DNA from: Secundilactobacillus angelensis
GTDB taxonomy: Bacteria > Bacillota > Bacilli > Lactobacillales > Lactobacillaceae
Reading direction: 5' to 3'
Length of the DNA: 64,000 nt
Assembly: GCF_012641075.1 (NCBI RefSeq)
Contig: NZ_JAAXLJ010000001.1
Coordinates: 62,001-126,000, forward strand
The position numbers and the translations under genes were made by a program. This document shows positions 8,718-16,434 of this stretch, in pieces. Numbering within the stretch: the first letter of the stretch is position 1; every line of letters starts with the position of its first letter. The notes beneath the pieces are model-generated. The model was not told where the DNA came from. It saw only the letters and a list, made by a program, of their open reading frames with translations, and searched no databases.

Positions 8718-8885
8718 ATGAAACGAACTTGGATGATTACTGGAATGAGCGCTAATTTTGGTCAACGATTGATTCAAAACTTGATTAAGAAGGGTAAGCT
8801 GGCAACGGCTAATGCCCAGAATGAATTGAAGATTAAATCACGTGATCAAGGTCAAGTTGATTTAATGATTAATTTGCGTGGCTAA
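8718..8885 (+). CDS. 55-residue SDR-like mini-protein or gene remnant
   Basis: Too short for most gene finders. ATG preceded by GAAGGGAG at 8701, ending TAA, with its own T-tailed terminator at 8916-8945. The first 30 residues look like the start of a short-chain dehydrogenase: MKRTWMITGMSANFGQRL resembles the strand, TGxxxGxG turn and first helix of an NAD(P)-binding Rossmann fold, with N in place of the middle glycine. The remainder (about 25 residues, charged) does not look like the rest of an SDR. It sits next to a convergent MerR-type regulator, a class that often controls SDR genes, so it may be a decayed SDR or a real micro-protein. Confidence 0.5.
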   Translation: MKRTWMITGMSANFGQRLIQNLIKKGKLATANAQNELKIKSRDQGQVDLMINLRG

Positions 8886-8915
8886 TTGATTCATAACTAA
8901 ATGAATAATGACGAG

Positions 8916-8945
8916 AGACGGCATTGTGACGATGTCGTCTTTTTT
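8916..8945 (+). terminator. Intrinsic terminator after the 55-residue ORF
   Basis: AGACGGCAT / ATGTCGTCT stem with a 7-nt loop followed by TTTTT. Its presence supports real transcription of the small ORF. Confidence 0.8.
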
Positions 8946-9060
8946 AACGCCAAAATACTCTGTCGATAGCGATGAAAATTTCATCTACTTTCTCAACTGG
9001 AACATCCCAAACAGCCCCTTTTTGTCCAGTACTATAATCTAGCTTAAACCCGCTCGCTAA

Positions 9061-9495
9061 CTATTTAGAAGAAACGGAGTTCGAGGTTTTCTTTCGGTTT
9101 GCAATGTTAGAAGGCACATAGCTGTCTTGCTTCTTATTAATTAGGATATCTGCGTAGTGAGCTACCTTGATATTGATCGTATCGAGGTGGGCATTAAGTT
9201 CAGCAATTTCATCTAGAGTTCGCTGCTGCTGAGCAAGCATAATCTCGTAACGTTCTGGTACCGTGGATTCGCCTTGAATGACGAGGTCAAAATAGTGCTT
9301 GATTTCATGAAGCGGCATGCCGGTTGAGCGTAAACATGTGATGAGATGCATCCATTCCAAGTCAGCGTCGTCGAAAACCCGGTGATTATTTTTATCCCGT
9401 TTAACGAACGGCAATAAGCCGTGATCGTGGTAGTAACGAACGGTGTAAGTTGTTAATCCCATCTTTTGGGCCACTTCTTGAACAGAATAAGTCAT
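9061..9495 (-). CDS. MerR family transcriptional regulator
   Basis: 144 residues. The N-terminal winged helix (YSVQEVAQKMGLTTYTVRYYHDHGLLP, followed by R-V-F wing) is the MerR DNA-binding domain. Residues 75-125 form the usual dimerisation coiled coil. There is no cysteine cluster for metal sensing, and the sequence resembles the aldehyde or redox-responsive AdhR-like subgroup. Convergent to the SDR-like mini-ORF. Start ATG with AAGGAA upstream. The target is unknown. Confidence 0.88.
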   Translation of the reverse strand: MTYSVQEVAQKMGLTTYTVRYYHDHGLLPFVKRDKNNHRVFDDADLEWMHLITCLRSTGMPLHEIKHYFDLVIQGESTVPERYEIMLAQQQRTLDEIAELNAHLDTINIKVAHYADILINKKQDSYVPSNIANRKKTSNSVSSK

Positions 9496-9997
9496 TTGTG
9501 AGTTCCTTTCTTAAGCTAAATAAGTCTCTGGTGTTGTTGACCGGTGTGTTAAAAATATCTCCATCATAGATGTTCGACCAAGTATAAGGCAAGGGAAATT
9601 TAAAATAATTTTTGGTGCTTATCGCCCGCCATACTGCAGGTATCTTTACAACGCACGTAGATGTTAGGGGTTGCATTACAGTAACTATAAGGTGATATAC
9701 TAGATTAATCTAATGCTAGATTTACGAAATGGTTCTCTTTGAGACTAGTAAAAAGTTAATTAGAATCGAAATTTTCATCGGTGATTGACGCAATTATTCG
9801 TTCCCCATCATGTTGGATGTGAGCCAACTATATTGGACAGATTCAGTGTATATATCCGTTAGTGGTTAGGAACAAGAATCGTTGACAAAATCGCGTATGA
9901 CTTGTAATCTAACCAATTAGTTAGTAAATGTTGTCAATTAAGTTAACAGGTTTAACTAATTATTCAGCATTAAATTTGTAAGAGAGAAGGCATTTTC
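9496..9997. other. Regulatory gap between merR and cfa
   Basis: 500 bp without a convincing gene. It must hold the divergent merR promoter and carries the cfa promoter (9882-9910). The dyad CTAGATTAATCTAATGCTAGA (around 9710) and AT-rich repeats TTAGTTAG / TTAACTAATTA near 9915-9962 are unexplained. Confidence 0.5.
9882..9910 (+). promoter_or_regulatory. Sigma-A type promoter of cfa
   Basis: TTGACA, 17-bp spacer, TAATCT. The leader to the GTG start would be about 80 nt and contains short inverted repeats of TTAACTAA type. Confidence 0.75.
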
Positions 9998-11206
9998 GTG
10001 TTAGAGAAAACCGTGTATCGACAATTATTGAGCCGTGCATTTGATATCACTATTTCAGTAACCTACTGGGATGGTAAAGAGGAAACTTATGGTGACGGTG
10101 AACCGGTTGTTAAAATCCGGTTTAATGAGGAACTTCCTTTGAAGAGCTTCACTGACGAGCCGACTTTGACACTAGCCGAAGATTACATGAAGGGTGCTAT
10201 TGAAATTGATGGCAGCATTGAAGAACTAGTTGCTTCGGCATTCCGCACGGATCACAGTTTTTTAACTAATAATCCATTTATCAAGCATTTTCCAAAGCGT
10301 TCACATTCCGAAAAGAGCAGTCAAAAGGACGTTCAGAGTCACTATGATATTGGTAATGACTTCTATGAAATGTGGCTGGATAAGACCATGACATACTCAT
10401 GTGCCTACTTCGTACATGACGACGATACCTTGGAAGAAGCCCAATTGAACAAGATGCACCATATTTTAAACAAGCTGAAGCCAGAACCTGGTAAGCGCTT
10501 GTTAGATATTGGTAGTGGTTGGGGTACGCTATTATTCATGGCGGCTGAAGAATATGGTCTGTACGCTACTGGCATTACACTTAGTCAGGAACAATATGAC
10601 TATACCCAGCAACAGATCAAAGACCGTCACCTGGAAGGTAAGGTCGACGTATTACTAGAAGACTATCGTGAAGTGGACGATCAATTTGATTACGTCACTT
10701 CCGTTGGGATGTTCGAACACGTTGGTAAGGAAAACCTTGGCCTTTACTTCCAGAAAGTTGCCGACTTTATGAAGCCCAATGGCCGTGCATTGATCCACGG
10801 TATTACTGGTCAACACGTTGGTGCTGGTGTAGATCCATTTATTACGAAGTACGTTTTCCCTGGTGGCTACATTCCTAACGTTGCCGAAAACTTAAAGCAC
10901 ATTATGGATGCGAAACTGCAATTTTCCGACCTCGAACCATTGCGACGTCATTATCAAAAGACGCTTGAGATGTGGCATGAAAACTACATGAAGGTTCAAG
11001 ATAAGGCTGCCGAAAAGTACGGTAAGGAATTTGCTCGGATGTGGGATATGTATCTCCAAGCTTGCGCCGGTTCATTTGAAGGTGGCAACATTGATGTGAT
11101 GCAGTACCTATTGGTTAAAGCACCAAGTGGTACTGGTCTGCCAATGACCCGTCAGTATATTTATGATGCTGATGAGAAAAAGACCGGTGTGAAGCAACTC
11201 GGTTAA
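9998..11206 (+). CDS. cfa: Cyclopropane-fatty-acyl-phospholipid synthase
   Basis: Transfers a methylene group from S-adenosylmethionine to unsaturated acyl chains in membrane phospholipid; linked to acid tolerance in lactobacilli. 402 residues. The N-terminal lipid-binding part is followed by QSHYDIGNDFYEMWLD, the SAM motif LLDIGSGWGTL, and the active-site region VGMFEHVGKENL, with a C-terminal helix bundle. GTG start with AGAGAAGG 8 nt upstream. Monocistronic, with a clear promoter and a palindromic repeat downstream. Confidence 0.97.
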   Translation: MLEKTVYRQLLSRAFDITISVTYWDGKEETYGDGEPVVKIRFNEELPLKSFTDEPTLTLAEDYMKGAIEIDGSIEELVASAFRTDHSFLTNNPFIKHFPKRSHSEKSSQKDVQSHYDIGNDFYEMWLDKTMTYSCAYFVHDDDTLEEAQLNKMHHILNKLKPEPGKRLLDIGSGWGTLLFMAAEEYGLYATGITLSQEQYDYTQQQIKDRHLEGKVDVLLEDYREVDDQFDYVTSVGMFEHVGKENLGLYFQKVADFMKPNGRALIHGITGQHVGAGVDPFITKYVFPGGYIPNVAENLKHIMDAKLQFSDLEPLRRHYQKTLEMWHENYMKVQDKAAEKYGKEFARMWDMYLQACAGSFEGGNIDVMQYLLVKAPSGTGLPMTRQYIYDADEKKTGVKQLG

Positions 11207-11221
11207 GTTTCAAAGTATAGA

Positions 11222-11340
11222 GGCTGTGACACAACCCGGTAGATGCCAGAATATAACGTCATTCCGATGGTCTTATCGGGATGGCGTTATTGGCGTTATA
11301 GGGCCGGAATTTGAGTTGCCGAACACGATTCGGCTAGGTT
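11222..11340. repeat. Palindromic intergenic repeat, copy B
   Basis: Begins GGCTGTGACACAACCCGGTAG; arms CGGTAGATGCCAGAATATAACG and CGTTATAGGGCCGGAATTTGAG pair across a variable core; the tail GAACACGATTCGGCTAGGT follows. Shares arms with copies A and C, and the tail with C and the tandem pair at 63034-63243. Confidence 0.75.
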
Positions 11341-11365
11341 AAAGCAATCAGTTCAACCGCAATAT

Positions 11366-11395
11366 TTTACAAATTCACCTTGTTGTCGCTATGAT
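11366..11395 (+). promoter_or_regulatory. Promoter of the PP2C-like gene
   Basis: TTTACA, 18-bp spacer, TATGAT. The -10 covers the upstream in-frame ATG at 11391, which argues that translation starts downstream at 11427. Confidence 0.6.
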
Positions 11396-11426
11396 AGACT
11401 CAGAAGCTATCACTGGAGGCGGTAAT

Positions 11427-12248
11427 TTGACAGCAGTTCAAGTTCTAGAAACGTTTATTCAAGGAAAAGTGAACGATGAGAAATGTGAAGATACCATTGT
11501 GGTCACGCCAGAGTTTATCGGCGTCATTGACGGTGTTACGAGTAAATCCCAGTTTATGTATCAGGGACAAACGACTGGAAAATTAGCTTCGACAATGATT
11601 GCGGGTGTTTTAGAACGGTTGCCAAAAGAGGCAACTTTATCGTCGCTGATTGAACGAGTGAACCAACAGTTCGCTGATTTTTATAATCGCGTTAAGTTCA
11701 CTGCTGACCGTGCTAGCCAAGGATTGCAGGCCGTGGCGGTCATCTATTCGCGGTTTCGTAACGAATTGTGGCAGGTTGGTGACGCTCAAATCAATCTGGA
11801 TGGGCGGTTGCTCACCAATCCTAAAGCCAGTGACTTAGTTTTATCGAATATGCGCAGTTTGATTTTACGGCTGTCTCCTAACAGTAACGATGAGTTAGAT
11901 CCCGGTCGTCAAGCCATTCTACCCTGGATTTTACAGGCCACGCAGTTTGCGAATTCGACTGATCGTGAGTGGGGGTATGCCATTTTTAATGGGCAACCAA
12001 TACCGGAATCCTTGCTGAAAATTTATCACTTATCGGCGGAATCTCATCAAATTGTGCTTGCCAGTGACGGCTATCCGAAGTTGGCGGAAAATTTAGCGGA
12101 CTCCGAAGCCGCCCTCGCCAATGTCTTGGAAAATGATCCCAGCTGCAGCCATGAATACCGTTCAACTAAGGGATTGAAGAAGGGGAACCGTTCGTTTGAC
12201 GATCGTAGTCTGGTTCACTTTAAGGTTTCCTCCGCTAATGATGAATAA
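11427..12248 (+). CDS. PP2C-like serine/threonine phosphatase family protein
   Basis: About 273 residues. Motifs in order match a divergent PP2C fold: EDTIVV and GVIDGVTS near the N-terminus (metal-binding Asp), LWQVGDAQI in the middle (GD motif), IVLASDGYPKL (SDG) and FDDRSLVHFKV at the end (DD). I therefore expect a Mn/Mg-dependent phosphatase or a related hydrolase, but the substrate is unknown. TTG start at 11427 with GGAGGCGG 5 nt upstream is preferred over ATG 11391, which overlaps the -10. No kinase partner next to it. Confidence 0.7.
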   Translation: MTAVQVLETFIQGKVNDEKCEDTIVVTPEFIGVIDGVTSKSQFMYQGQTTGKLASTMIAGVLERLPKEATLSSLIERVNQQFADFYNRVKFTADRASQGLQAVAVIYSRFRNELWQVGDAQINLDGRLLTNPKASDLVLSNMRSLILRLSPNSNDELDPGRQAILPWILQATQFANSTDREWGYAIFNGQPIPESLLKIYHLSAESHQIVLASDGYPKLAENLADSEAALANVLENDPSCSHEYRSTKGLKKGNRSFDDRSLVHFKVSSANDE

Positions 12249-12261
12249 TTAAATATAACGC

Positions 12262-12315
12262 AAAGGCGCCTAGATTTATCCAATAATCAATCATTGGACA
12301 AACCTAGGCGCCTTT
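12262..12315. terminator. Bidirectional terminator
   Basis: AAAGGCGCCTAG / CTAGGCGCCTTT stem between the PP2C-like gene and the convergent S14 operon. Confidence 0.85.
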
Positions 12316-12336
12316 CATATTAAGTTGACTTAAAAA

Positions 12337-12459
12337 TTATTTTTTCGTATTACTTGCATTGCGCTTCGCATCACGGATGATTTTCATCGCCCGCTTACGA
12401 GTCTTTAGACTGGGACTCTTAAGTCGACGGTAAGCGCTAGCCATATCGGTTTTTTCCAT
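12337..12459 (-). CDS. Tiny basic protein downstream of rpsN2 (putative metal homeostasis protein)
   Basis: About 40 residues, strongly basic (MEKTDMASAYRRLKSP...KTRKRAMKIIRDAKR). ATG at 12459 has AAGGAG 7 nt upstream; another ATG directly precedes it. It follows the zinc-independent S14 gene by 18 bp and is evidently co-transcribed. Small proteins of this type next to rpsN are annotated in lactobacilli as putative metal homeostasis proteins; I recall that name but not experimental proof. The basic composition would also suit an RNA- or ribosome-associated peptide. Confidence 0.7.
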   Translation of the reverse strand: MEKTDMASAYRRLKSPSLKTRKRAMKIIRDAKRNASNTKK

Positions 12460-12477
12460 CATAGATCTCCTTGTTTT

Positions 12478-12747
12478 CTACCAAGAAGCTTTACGGACAC
12501 CAGGAATTTGACCTAGATGCGCGTACTTCCGGAAATTCAGACGGGACATATTAAACTTACGCATATAACCCCGTGGACGACCGTCTAAGCCGTCACGATT
12601 ACGTAGCCGGTTAGGGTTAGAATCCTTCGGCAAGCGCGCCAAAGCTTCATAGTCACCCTGAGCCTTCAGTTCCTGGCGAATGGTTGCGTACTTAGCAATC
12701 AATTCGCGTTGCTTGTTATACTTTGCAATCTTAGATTTTTTTGCCAT
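12478..12747 (-). CDS. rpsN: 30S ribosomal protein S14, zinc-independent paralogue
   Basis: 89 residues ([15 protein letters not shown] ... [11 protein letters not shown]), the long S14 form. It has no cysteine at all, so it lacks the CxxC zinc site of the short form: this is the C-minus variant that in Bacillus replaces the zinc form under zinc starvation. Start at 12747 with GGAGG 5 nt upstream; the upstream ATG at 12759 has no ribosome binding site. Stand-alone outside the main ribosomal operon, followed by a tiny basic gene. A GTAATAATTAC dyad lies about 160 bp upstream. Confidence 0.95.
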   Translation of the reverse strand: MAKKSKIAKYNKQRELIAKYATIRQELKAQGDYEALARLPKDSNPNRLRNRDGLDGRPRGYMRKFNMSRLNFRKYAHLGQIPGVRKASW

Positions 12748-12904
12748 ATTTTCCTCCAATGACTTAGTGATGTAGGTGTACCAAACTCATTAAGTAATTG
12801 CTAGGTCAACGGTGTTAGTAACCCTTTATTTCGTCACAACAATGTTATTAACTTACCAATAATTAGTAGAAAATGCCACTAATTTGTCTTAACGTAACTA
12901 AACT

Positions 12905-12915
12905 GTAATAATTAC
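12905..12915. promoter_or_regulatory. Zur-like dyad between rpsN2 and cytX
   Basis: GTAATAATTAC is a perfect 5-1-5 inverted repeat and matches the core of the Bacillus Zur box (TCGTAATnATTACGA). It lies in the divergent promoter region of a zinc-independent S14 gene, the expected target. Motif-based inference. Confidence 0.4.
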
Positions 12916-13009
12916 TCTTTACATGAACGATTTCATGAAACCAAGTATGTTAAAATTAACTTTAGTTATTTGAGGTGCTGCAAGGGCACCTGGAGAGAGG
13001 AGTTTTAAA

Positions 13010-14194
13010 GTGGGTCATACTAAACCAAGCGGCTTATTTTTGCTGTGGATGGGTGCGGCGATTTCGATTGCTGAAATTGTTACGGGAACGCTTATTGCGC
13101 CACTGGGCTGGAAGAGTGGACTACTAGCGATTTTAATTGGTCATGTCATTGGCTGTTTTGTTTTCTTGCTGCCAGCCGGCTATTTGTCAGCACAACAGAA
13201 TCGAACAGCTATTCAAACGACTCAAACGGTATTTGGTCAGCCAGGTGTTTGGTTGTTTTCAGGGTTAAATGCATTGCAATTGCTGGGATGGACAGCTGTG
13301 ATGATCGTTAATGCTCAATTGGCGATGAACGGGTTGTCGAAGGTACTGTTTAACTACCAATCAGTGATAGTGATGTCACTAATTGTTGCGGTTTTGATTA
13401 TTCTTTGGCTATTAATGGATCACGATTGGCTTTTTAAAGTCAATAACGTCATTGTTGTGCTCTTAGCCCTGGGGATGGTATTGATGTTGTGGACAATCAT
13501 TAAAGAGGGTCGGTTGCAAAGTAGTGCTAACTTGGCACCACTCAGTTTTGGCAGCGCAGTTGAACTAAACGTGACGATGGCACTGTCCTGGTTACCACTG
13601 ATTGGTGATTATACTCGGCATACTGAACGCCCATTTCAAACGTCGATGGCCAGCGTGAGTGGGTATTTTATTGCTAGTGTTGCCATGTTCTCACTGGGCA
13701 TGTTCACTGTTATTTTGACGGGGCAGTCAGACTTTACAACGGTTTTATCTCATTCCAGTTTGGGAATGATCGCTCTCTTGGTCATCGTGTTCTCAACCGT
13801 AACCACAACCTTTATGGATGCCTATTCAGCTGCGACGAATATTGCTAATTTGGTTAAGACTAAAGCAGTGAATTTCATTGCGATTGGCGTAACGGTTTTA
13901 GGGTTACTGATCGCGCTGTTTGTTTCAATGTCTTACTACCAAAATTTTCTGTACGCGATTGGTGCGGTGTTCACACCGTTATTCGCGATTCTGTTTGTCA
14001 GCGTCTTCTTAATGCATCAACGCCTGTCACTACCGCTTAACTTTATTTGGTGGTTCGTTGGCGTGATTGGCTATTCCTGGCTACAGAAGCTGGACTTTTT
14101 CTTAGGCACCACGTTCTTTTTGTTATTAGTTCTGGGTCTGGGCGTTTACCTGACCGGATTAGTGACGAAAAAGTATCCGTTAATCACAGATTAG
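13010..14194 (+). CDS. cytX: NCS1 family permease, CytX-like (thiamine pyrimidine precursor)
   Basis: 394 residues with about 12 hydrophobic segments, starting SGLFLLWMGAAISIAEIVTGTLIAPLGW, typical of the CytX branch of nucleobase:cation symporters thought to import hydroxymethylpyrimidine. LSWLPLIGDYTRH is the NCS1 helix with the conserved Asp. GTG start with GAGAGGAG 7 nt upstream. No TPP riboswitch precedes it, which is unusual for a thiamine-linked transporter; only a short GGTGC / GGCACC hairpin is present. Cytosine or another base is an alternative substrate. Confidence 0.82.
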   Translation: MGHTKPSGLFLLWMGAAISIAEIVTGTLIAPLGWKSGLLAILIGHVIGCFVFLLPAGYLSAQQNRTAIQTTQTVFGQPGVWLFSGLNALQLLGWTAVMIVNAQLAMNGLSKVLFNYQSVIVMSLIVAVLIILWLLMDHDWLFKVNNVIVVLLALGMVLMLWTIIKEGRLQSSANLAPLSFGSAVELNVTMALSWLPLIGDYTRHTERPFQTSMASVSGYFIASVAMFSLGMFTVILTGQSDFTTVLSHSSLGMIALLVIVFSTVTTTFMDAYSAATNIANLVKTKAVNFIAIGVTVLGLLIALFVSMSYYQNFLYAIGAVFTPLFAILFVSVFLMHQRLSLPLNFIWWFVGVIGYSWLQKLDFFLGTTFFLLLVLGLGVYLTGLVTKKYPLITD

Positions 14195-14243
14195 AAAAAC
14201 CAGTTCAATTACCAGTCGGATGACTGATAGTTGAACTGGTTTT
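14195..14243. terminator. Bidirectional terminator between cytX and apbE
   Basis: AAAAACCAGTTCAA / TTGAACTGGTTTT stem between two convergent genes. Confidence 0.85.
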
Positions 14244-14254
14244 ACGTTATTGTT

Positions 14255-15199
14255 TTAAATGATATGGTAATCGCTATCCGTTAAAACGAAGCTGTCCTTG
14301 ATGCCAGAAGTGATAGCGACTTTGAAATCGCGCGTAACGAAAATGGCGTCTAAACCAGGCTGCTTTTCAATTAATGGCATTCCCTTATCAATATCTTGAT
14401 AGAAAGCTTCAGTGGTCCAGATATCACCATCGATAGATAGGTCACTCACAATGGTGACACTCTCCAAATCGTTTTGAATGGGGTAGCCCGTTTTAGAGTC
14501 AAACATGTGATGGTAATTGTGCCCGTTAATGACAAGATAACGTTCATAGATGCCAGAGGTTACAACCGATTTAGCAGGTGTGGTGAGAACCCCTAAGGCG
14601 ACATGACGCTGCTGCAAAGGGTTTTGTATCCCAATACGCCACAGGCCATTAGGACGGGTACTATCACCGACTAACAAAATGTTACCACCAAGGTCGACAA
14701 TGCCGCTTTGAACGCCGCGGGAAACCCACAGATCCTTGATAGCATCAGCAATATAACCCTTGGCGATGGCGCCAAGGTCGATCTCCATGCCAGCTTTGGT
14801 CAAAAATACCGAGTGGCTATCATCGTCTAATTTGATATCCGTTGGGTCAATGAGTTGGAGCCGTTTCTTAATGTCTTCATCCGCGGGCAAATTAGCGCCA
14901 TCAAAGCCAATTTTCCATAATTTTACCAGGGGGCCAATGGCGGTGTTAAAGCCTAACTGCCATTGACTGACTTCAACTGCTCGTTTGATCAGTTGGTAAG
15001 TAATATCTGACACTTGGATGGCTTTGTGCCCTGCCGCGTGGTTAATCGACATCACTTCAGAGACTGGACGATTAACCGTTAGAATATCTTCGTAGTGCTT
15101 GATTAATTCGTTACCCGCGTCTAAGTCAGCCGTTGTTGCTGGTTCATTCACCGAGAGCGTAATTGCTGTGCCTAAGCCATAATATTGTTTTTGAATCAT
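14255..15199 (-). CDS. apbE: FAD:protein FMN transferase ApbE
   Basis: Attaches FMN covalently to Ser/Thr of FMN-binding domains, using FAD. 314 residues with ApbE hallmarks: DLGAIAKGYIADAI (flavin-binding turn), GIVDLGGNILLVG, SGIYERYLVINGHNYHHMFDSKTGYP, and the C-terminal Mg2+ Asp/Thr site in DIWTTEAF (usually DALST-like). There is no signal peptide or lipobox, so this copy is cytoplasmic. Substrate candidates would be fumarate reductase-type flavoproteins, but the one at 19724 lacks the FMN-binding domain, so the target is elsewhere. Confidence 0.93.
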   Translation of the reverse strand: MIQKQYYGLGTAITLSVNEPATTADLDAGNELIKHYEDILTVNRPVSEVMSINHAAGHKAIQVSDITYQLIKRAVEVSQWQLGFNTAIGPLVKLWKIGFDGANLPADEDIKKRLQLIDPTDIKLDDDSHSVFLTKAGMEIDLGAIAKGYIADAIKDLWVSRGVQSGIVDLGGNILLVGDSTRPNGLWRIGIQNPLQQRHVALGVLTTPAKSVVTSGIYERYLVINGHNYHHMFDSKTGYPIQNDLESVTIVSDLSIDGDIWTTEAFYQDIDKGMPLIEKQPGLDAIFVTRDFKVAITSGIKDSFVLTDSDYHII

Positions 15200-15285
15200 C
15201 TAGGGTCACGCCTTCCATAAAATGCTTGTGATTTTAAGATAACACAAAATCAGTAGGCGGCCTAACTTGGTTGATTTTGGGAACC

Positions 15286-15324
15286 AAAAAGGCCCCATTT
15301 CGAAATTATCGAAATGGGACTCTT
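15286..15324 (-). terminator. Terminator of the orphan minus-strand unit
   Basis: On the minus strand CCCATTTCGATAATTTCGAAATGGGG followed by CCTTTTT (reading 15324 to 15286), a stable hairpin with T-rich end upstream of apbE. Confidence 0.7.
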
Positions 15325-15409
15325 TGTGCTGAATGACTAGCAGTTCAATTCTGACATTGATTGACTGAGTGATCATTAGGCTAGGACGATTTTATTTGCC
15401 AAATTATCA

Positions 15410-15661
15410 TCAATCGGCATCAACGTTGTCAGCCTCGTGGCTAATCATAAATCGTCTAAATGATGAGAATGAAATTTGCGCTTCTATCGTTCGGTTAGAT
15501 GCCTTGATTATGCCATACAGAATTGCCGTTGCTTGATGAGCAAAACTTGTCAGTAGACGTGTAGCCATAACCATTATGTAGTAGTTTCTTCCATACGCAA
15601 GCCCTCCATATCTAGTTTTGACAGAGACATATGTATGCAATTTTAAGCTGGTAACTGTCAC
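15410..15661 (-). CDS. Hypothetical 83-residue ORF in an orphan transcription unit
   Basis: GTG start inside the sequence GGGAGGTGACAG, which is a poor start arrangement. The product resembles nothing I recognise. It has its own promoter (15714-15742) and a terminator (15286-15324), so the region is probably transcribed, but the RNA rather than the ORF may be the product. A hairpin CAAAGGGAGC / GCTCCCTTTG (15672-15700) forms the very 5' end of the transcript. Treat as doubtful coding. Confidence 0.25.
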   Translation of the reverse strand: MTVTSLKLHTYVSVKTRYGGLAYGRNYYIMVMATRLLTSFAHQATAILYGIIKASNRTIEAQISFSSFRRFMISHEADNVDAD

Positions 15662-15713
15662 CTCCCAAAGTCAAAGGGAGCCCCCTAATTGCTCCCTTTG
15701 ATAAGTTGCAGTT

Positions 15714-15742
15714 ACTATAACATTAAAATCAAATGAGTTCAA
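15714..15742 (-). promoter_or_regulatory. Minus-strand promoter of the orphan unit
   Basis: On the minus strand TTGAAC, 17-bp spacer, TATAGT. Transcription would start near 15707, directly before a hairpin of 10-bp stem. Confidence 0.6.
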
Positions 15743-15865
15743 TATTAAAAACAGATTAAATTGATAAATTGCAACTTTTCCTATCTTTCTCTGAGCTTGC
15801 CATTTAATTCTGAGCGGCGTAACTTAAATGATGTATGAAGAGAAAAGAGAAGAGAGGGTCAAAAA

Positions 15866-16300
15866 TTGAAAGTTGAAAAACTGGACAACTTGACTGAAGC
15901 AGATAGAAAGTCGTTGATGGCCATTTGGCTCGCAGGTAATTTAGATGCTCACCCGTTTATTGCGGCCAGTTATTGGCACGGGCAGGCCGCCAAAGTTGCT
16001 GATCAGTTAGCCCAGGCAAGCATTTATGTGGTTAAACAGGATCATCAAATCGTTGGCTTTGCTGGGATGCAGACGCATTATTTGGCAGGAATGTTTGTTA
16101 AACCAGGGTTTCGCGATAATGGGATTGGCAGCCTACTGTTGTTTGCATTGAAATCAGACTACAAGCAGGTTCGGCTGAACGTTTATGAAAAGAATCCTAA
16201 GGCGATCCGCTTCTACCAGCGACATGATTTTGTGGAAAACAAGCGTGGCGTGGATCCGGATACGGATGAAGTTGAATTAACAATGAAATGGCAAGAATAG
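15866..16300 (+). CDS. GNAT family N-acetyltransferase
   Basis: 144 residues. Acetyl-CoA binding region LAGMFVKPGFRDNGIGSLLLFALK contains the family's R/QxxGxG/A turn (RDNGIG), and NPKAIRFYQRHDFVENKRG is the conserved C-terminal motif. The overall form resembles YjaB-like small GNATs. TTG start with AGAGAGGG upstream; weak ribosome binding site. The substrate cannot be told from sequence. Monocistronic. Confidence 0.85.
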   Translation: MKVEKLDNLTEADRKSLMAIWLAGNLDAHPFIAASYWHGQAAKVADQLAQASIYVVKQDHQIVGFAGMQTHYLAGMFVKPGFRDNGIGSLLLFALKSDYKQVRLNVYEKNPKAIRFYQRHDFVENKRGVDPDTDEVELTMKWQE

Positions 16301-16434
16301 TTTAGGCGTTATTACTGATAGGTTGAATGGCTTCTTACCCCTAGTCTTACATCGCCTAAAAGGATTATAATAGATAGGTAATTAAGCAATTCGGCTCGAT
16401 TTTTATTCGATATTATAACAGGGGGCAATATGTA

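Noticed and set aside
9401-9676. 91-codon minus-strand ORF overlapping merR
   Set aside because: Out-of-frame overlap with a clear MerR gene, low-complexity composition, no ribosome binding site.
12960-13009. TPP riboswitch before cytX
   Set aside because: Looked for because of the gene; only a short GGTGC / GGCACC hairpin is present, with none of the conserved TPP aptamer segments.
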